Of a stretch of DNA of 7,713 nucleotides, positions 6,834 through 7,713 are shown piece by piece. A program made the position numbers and the translations under genes. Each line of letters starts with the position of its first letter. Position 1 is the first letter of the stretch. The stretch covers positions 1 through 7,713 of the forward strand of contig JALRHN010000097.1 in assembly GCA_023259575.1 (NCBI GenBank). Reading direction: 5' to 3'. Under the pieces are notes generated by a model. The model saw only the letters and a program-made list of their open reading frames with translations. It had not been told where the DNA came from and did not search any database. The stretch is from Candidatus Kapaibacterium sp. (lineage in GTDB: Bacteria; Bacteroidota; Ignavibacteria; Kapaibacteriales; UBA961).

Positions 6834-7713
6834 GAATTAGTGAATTAGGTGAAGCCGCAAGGATTGCTATTGAAGGATTGCAAGCAAATAAATTGCGTTC
6901 TTTTCTTACCACACTTGGCGTTGTGATCGGAATTACTTTTGTGATTTTGATGGGTTGGTTCTTGAATGGCTTAGATGCAGCTTTAGAATCTACAGTAAAT
7001 TTACTTGGTACCGATGTAATGTATGTTGATAAATGGAGTTGGTCTGGTGGACAAAATTGGCGAAAAACTATGGCCAGAAAAGACATCACATATCAACAAG
7101 CTTTAGAATTCTGCAAAAAGATTAACACAGCAGAATTAAGTCTGCCCGAAGCAAGAAAATGGGGTGGAACTATTCAGGTTAAGAATAAAAACATAACAGG
7201 AATATCGATAATTGGAGTACCTTTTTCATATGCAAATTTACCAGCTGGTACTATTTCTTATGGTAGGTTTTTTTCTCAATTCGAAGATCAATACAGTACT
7301 AATTCCGCGGTGCTTGGTTGGAATGTTGCTACTACCTTATTTCCTGATGGTGATGCCATTGGTAGAAATATTAAAATTGGCGGCAGATCATTTGAAGTTG
7401 TTGGGGTAATTATAAAACGTGGAAATATGATGATGGATTTTGTGGATAATCAAGTAATCATTCCAATTTCTACTTTCTTTGGCATTTATGGTTCCATAGG
7501 CAGAAGTGTTTCTATAGCAGTAAAGGCCGGCAAAGCTGAATTAATGGATGAAGTTAGATCTGAAACCACTGGTTTAATGAGAGGCATAAGGAATGTTGCA
7601 CCAGGAGAAGAAGATGATTTTTCTATAAATGAGACTCAAACTTTTCGAGACGAAGTACAAACACTCAGATTATCAAGATGGGGACTTGGTATTGGATTAA
7701 CATTACTCTCTTT
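6830..7713 (+). CDS. MacB/FtsX-family ABC transporter permease (3' end beyond the window)
   Basis: An open frame that starts in the 4-nt overlap with the ATPase gene and continues for 294 codons to the window edge without a stop. The N-terminus has a short amphipathic segment, then NKLRSFLTTLGVVIGI (20-35) leading into the first membrane helix (about 26-46). This is the standard opening of MacB-type permeases. A large periplasmic domain follows (about 50-280). It includes SAVLGWNVATTLFPDG (159-174), AIGRNIKIGG (176-185) and FEVVGVI (188-194), the recognisable MacB_PCD core. RWGLGIGLTLLS at the right edge begins the second membrane helix. About 100-120 residues with two further helices are expected outside the window. 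In the family the periplasmic domain couples ATP hydrolysis to the adaptor/TolC duct. The frame is intact where visible. The region 69-77 (WSWSGGQNW) is unusually tryptophan-rich. The 65-codon frame at 7212-7409 lies within this gene in another frame and is a shadow. Confidence 0.93.
   Translation, partial: MRISELGEAARIAIEGLQANKLRSFLTTLGVVIGITFVILMGWFLNGLDAALESTVNLLGTDVMYVDKWSWSGGQNWRKTMARKDITYQQALEFCKKINTAELSLPEARKWGGTIQVKNKNITGISIIGVPFSYANLPAGTISYGRFFSQFEDQYSTNSAVLGWNVATTLFPDGDAIGRNIKIGGRSFEVVGVIIKRGNMMMDFVDNQVIIPISTFFGIYGSIGRSVSIAVKAGKAELMDEVRSETTGLMRGIRNVAPGEEDDFSINETQTFRDEVQTLRLSRWGLGIGLTLLS

Noticed and set aside
6766..7089. 107-codon minus-strand frame across the ATPase/permease junction
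   Set aside because: It covers the coding strand of two well-supported ABC genes and shows no family motif.
1..7713. CRISPR array, insertion sequence, tRNA, rRNA or phage genes
   Set aside because: No regularly spaced repeats, transposase motifs, terminal inverted repeats or tRNA-like cloverleaf sequences were found on reading the window; nearly all of it is accounted for by seven genes.

Overview
The window looks like chromosomal DNA from an AT-rich (roughly one-third GC by eye) Gram-negative bacterium. It is probably a member of the Bacteroidota/Chlorobi/Kapabacteria side of the FCB group. The reasons are an outer-membrane TolC-type protein, signal peptides that end in ...SAQ, ...FSQ and ...YSQ, mostly A/T-rich leaders without Shine-Dalgarno motifs, and secreted beta-rich proteins of a type I associate with those phyla. 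The phylum is an inference, not something the sequence proves.

Layout. On the minus strand, 54-1187 encodes a multi-pass membrane protein of the DUF1624/heparan-alpha-glucosaminide N-acetyltransferase-like family. A 184-bp divergent intergenic region (1188-1371) separates it from a plus-strand gene train that runs off the right edge. The order is: secreted protein A (1372-2397); secreted protein B (2399-3343, one base after A); a 93-bp gap rich in inverted repeats; a TolC-family outer-membrane protein (3437-4783); a MacA/HlyD-type periplasmic adaptor (4820-6091); a LolD/MacB-type ABC ATPase (6114-6833); and a MacB/FtsX-type permease (6830 to the window end, truncated, overlapping the ATPase by 4 nt). 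No gene-free stretch exceeds 300 bases.

How the genes fit together. The last four genes make a complete tripartite ABC export machine: ATPase plus permease in the inner membrane, adaptor across the periplasm, and TolC-like duct in the outer membrane. The two genes in front are not standard parts of such a pump. They encode signal-peptide-bearing proteins that share three collinear landmarks at near-identical spacing, so I read them as strongly diverged tandem duplicates. Their position suggests a periplasmic or cell-surface job linked to the pump, as accessory factor or as cargo, but that link is inference. The most interesting items are this A/B pair, the stack of alternative hairpins in 3338-3392, and a terminator-like hairpin plus T-run at 6072-6101 between adaptor and ATPase.
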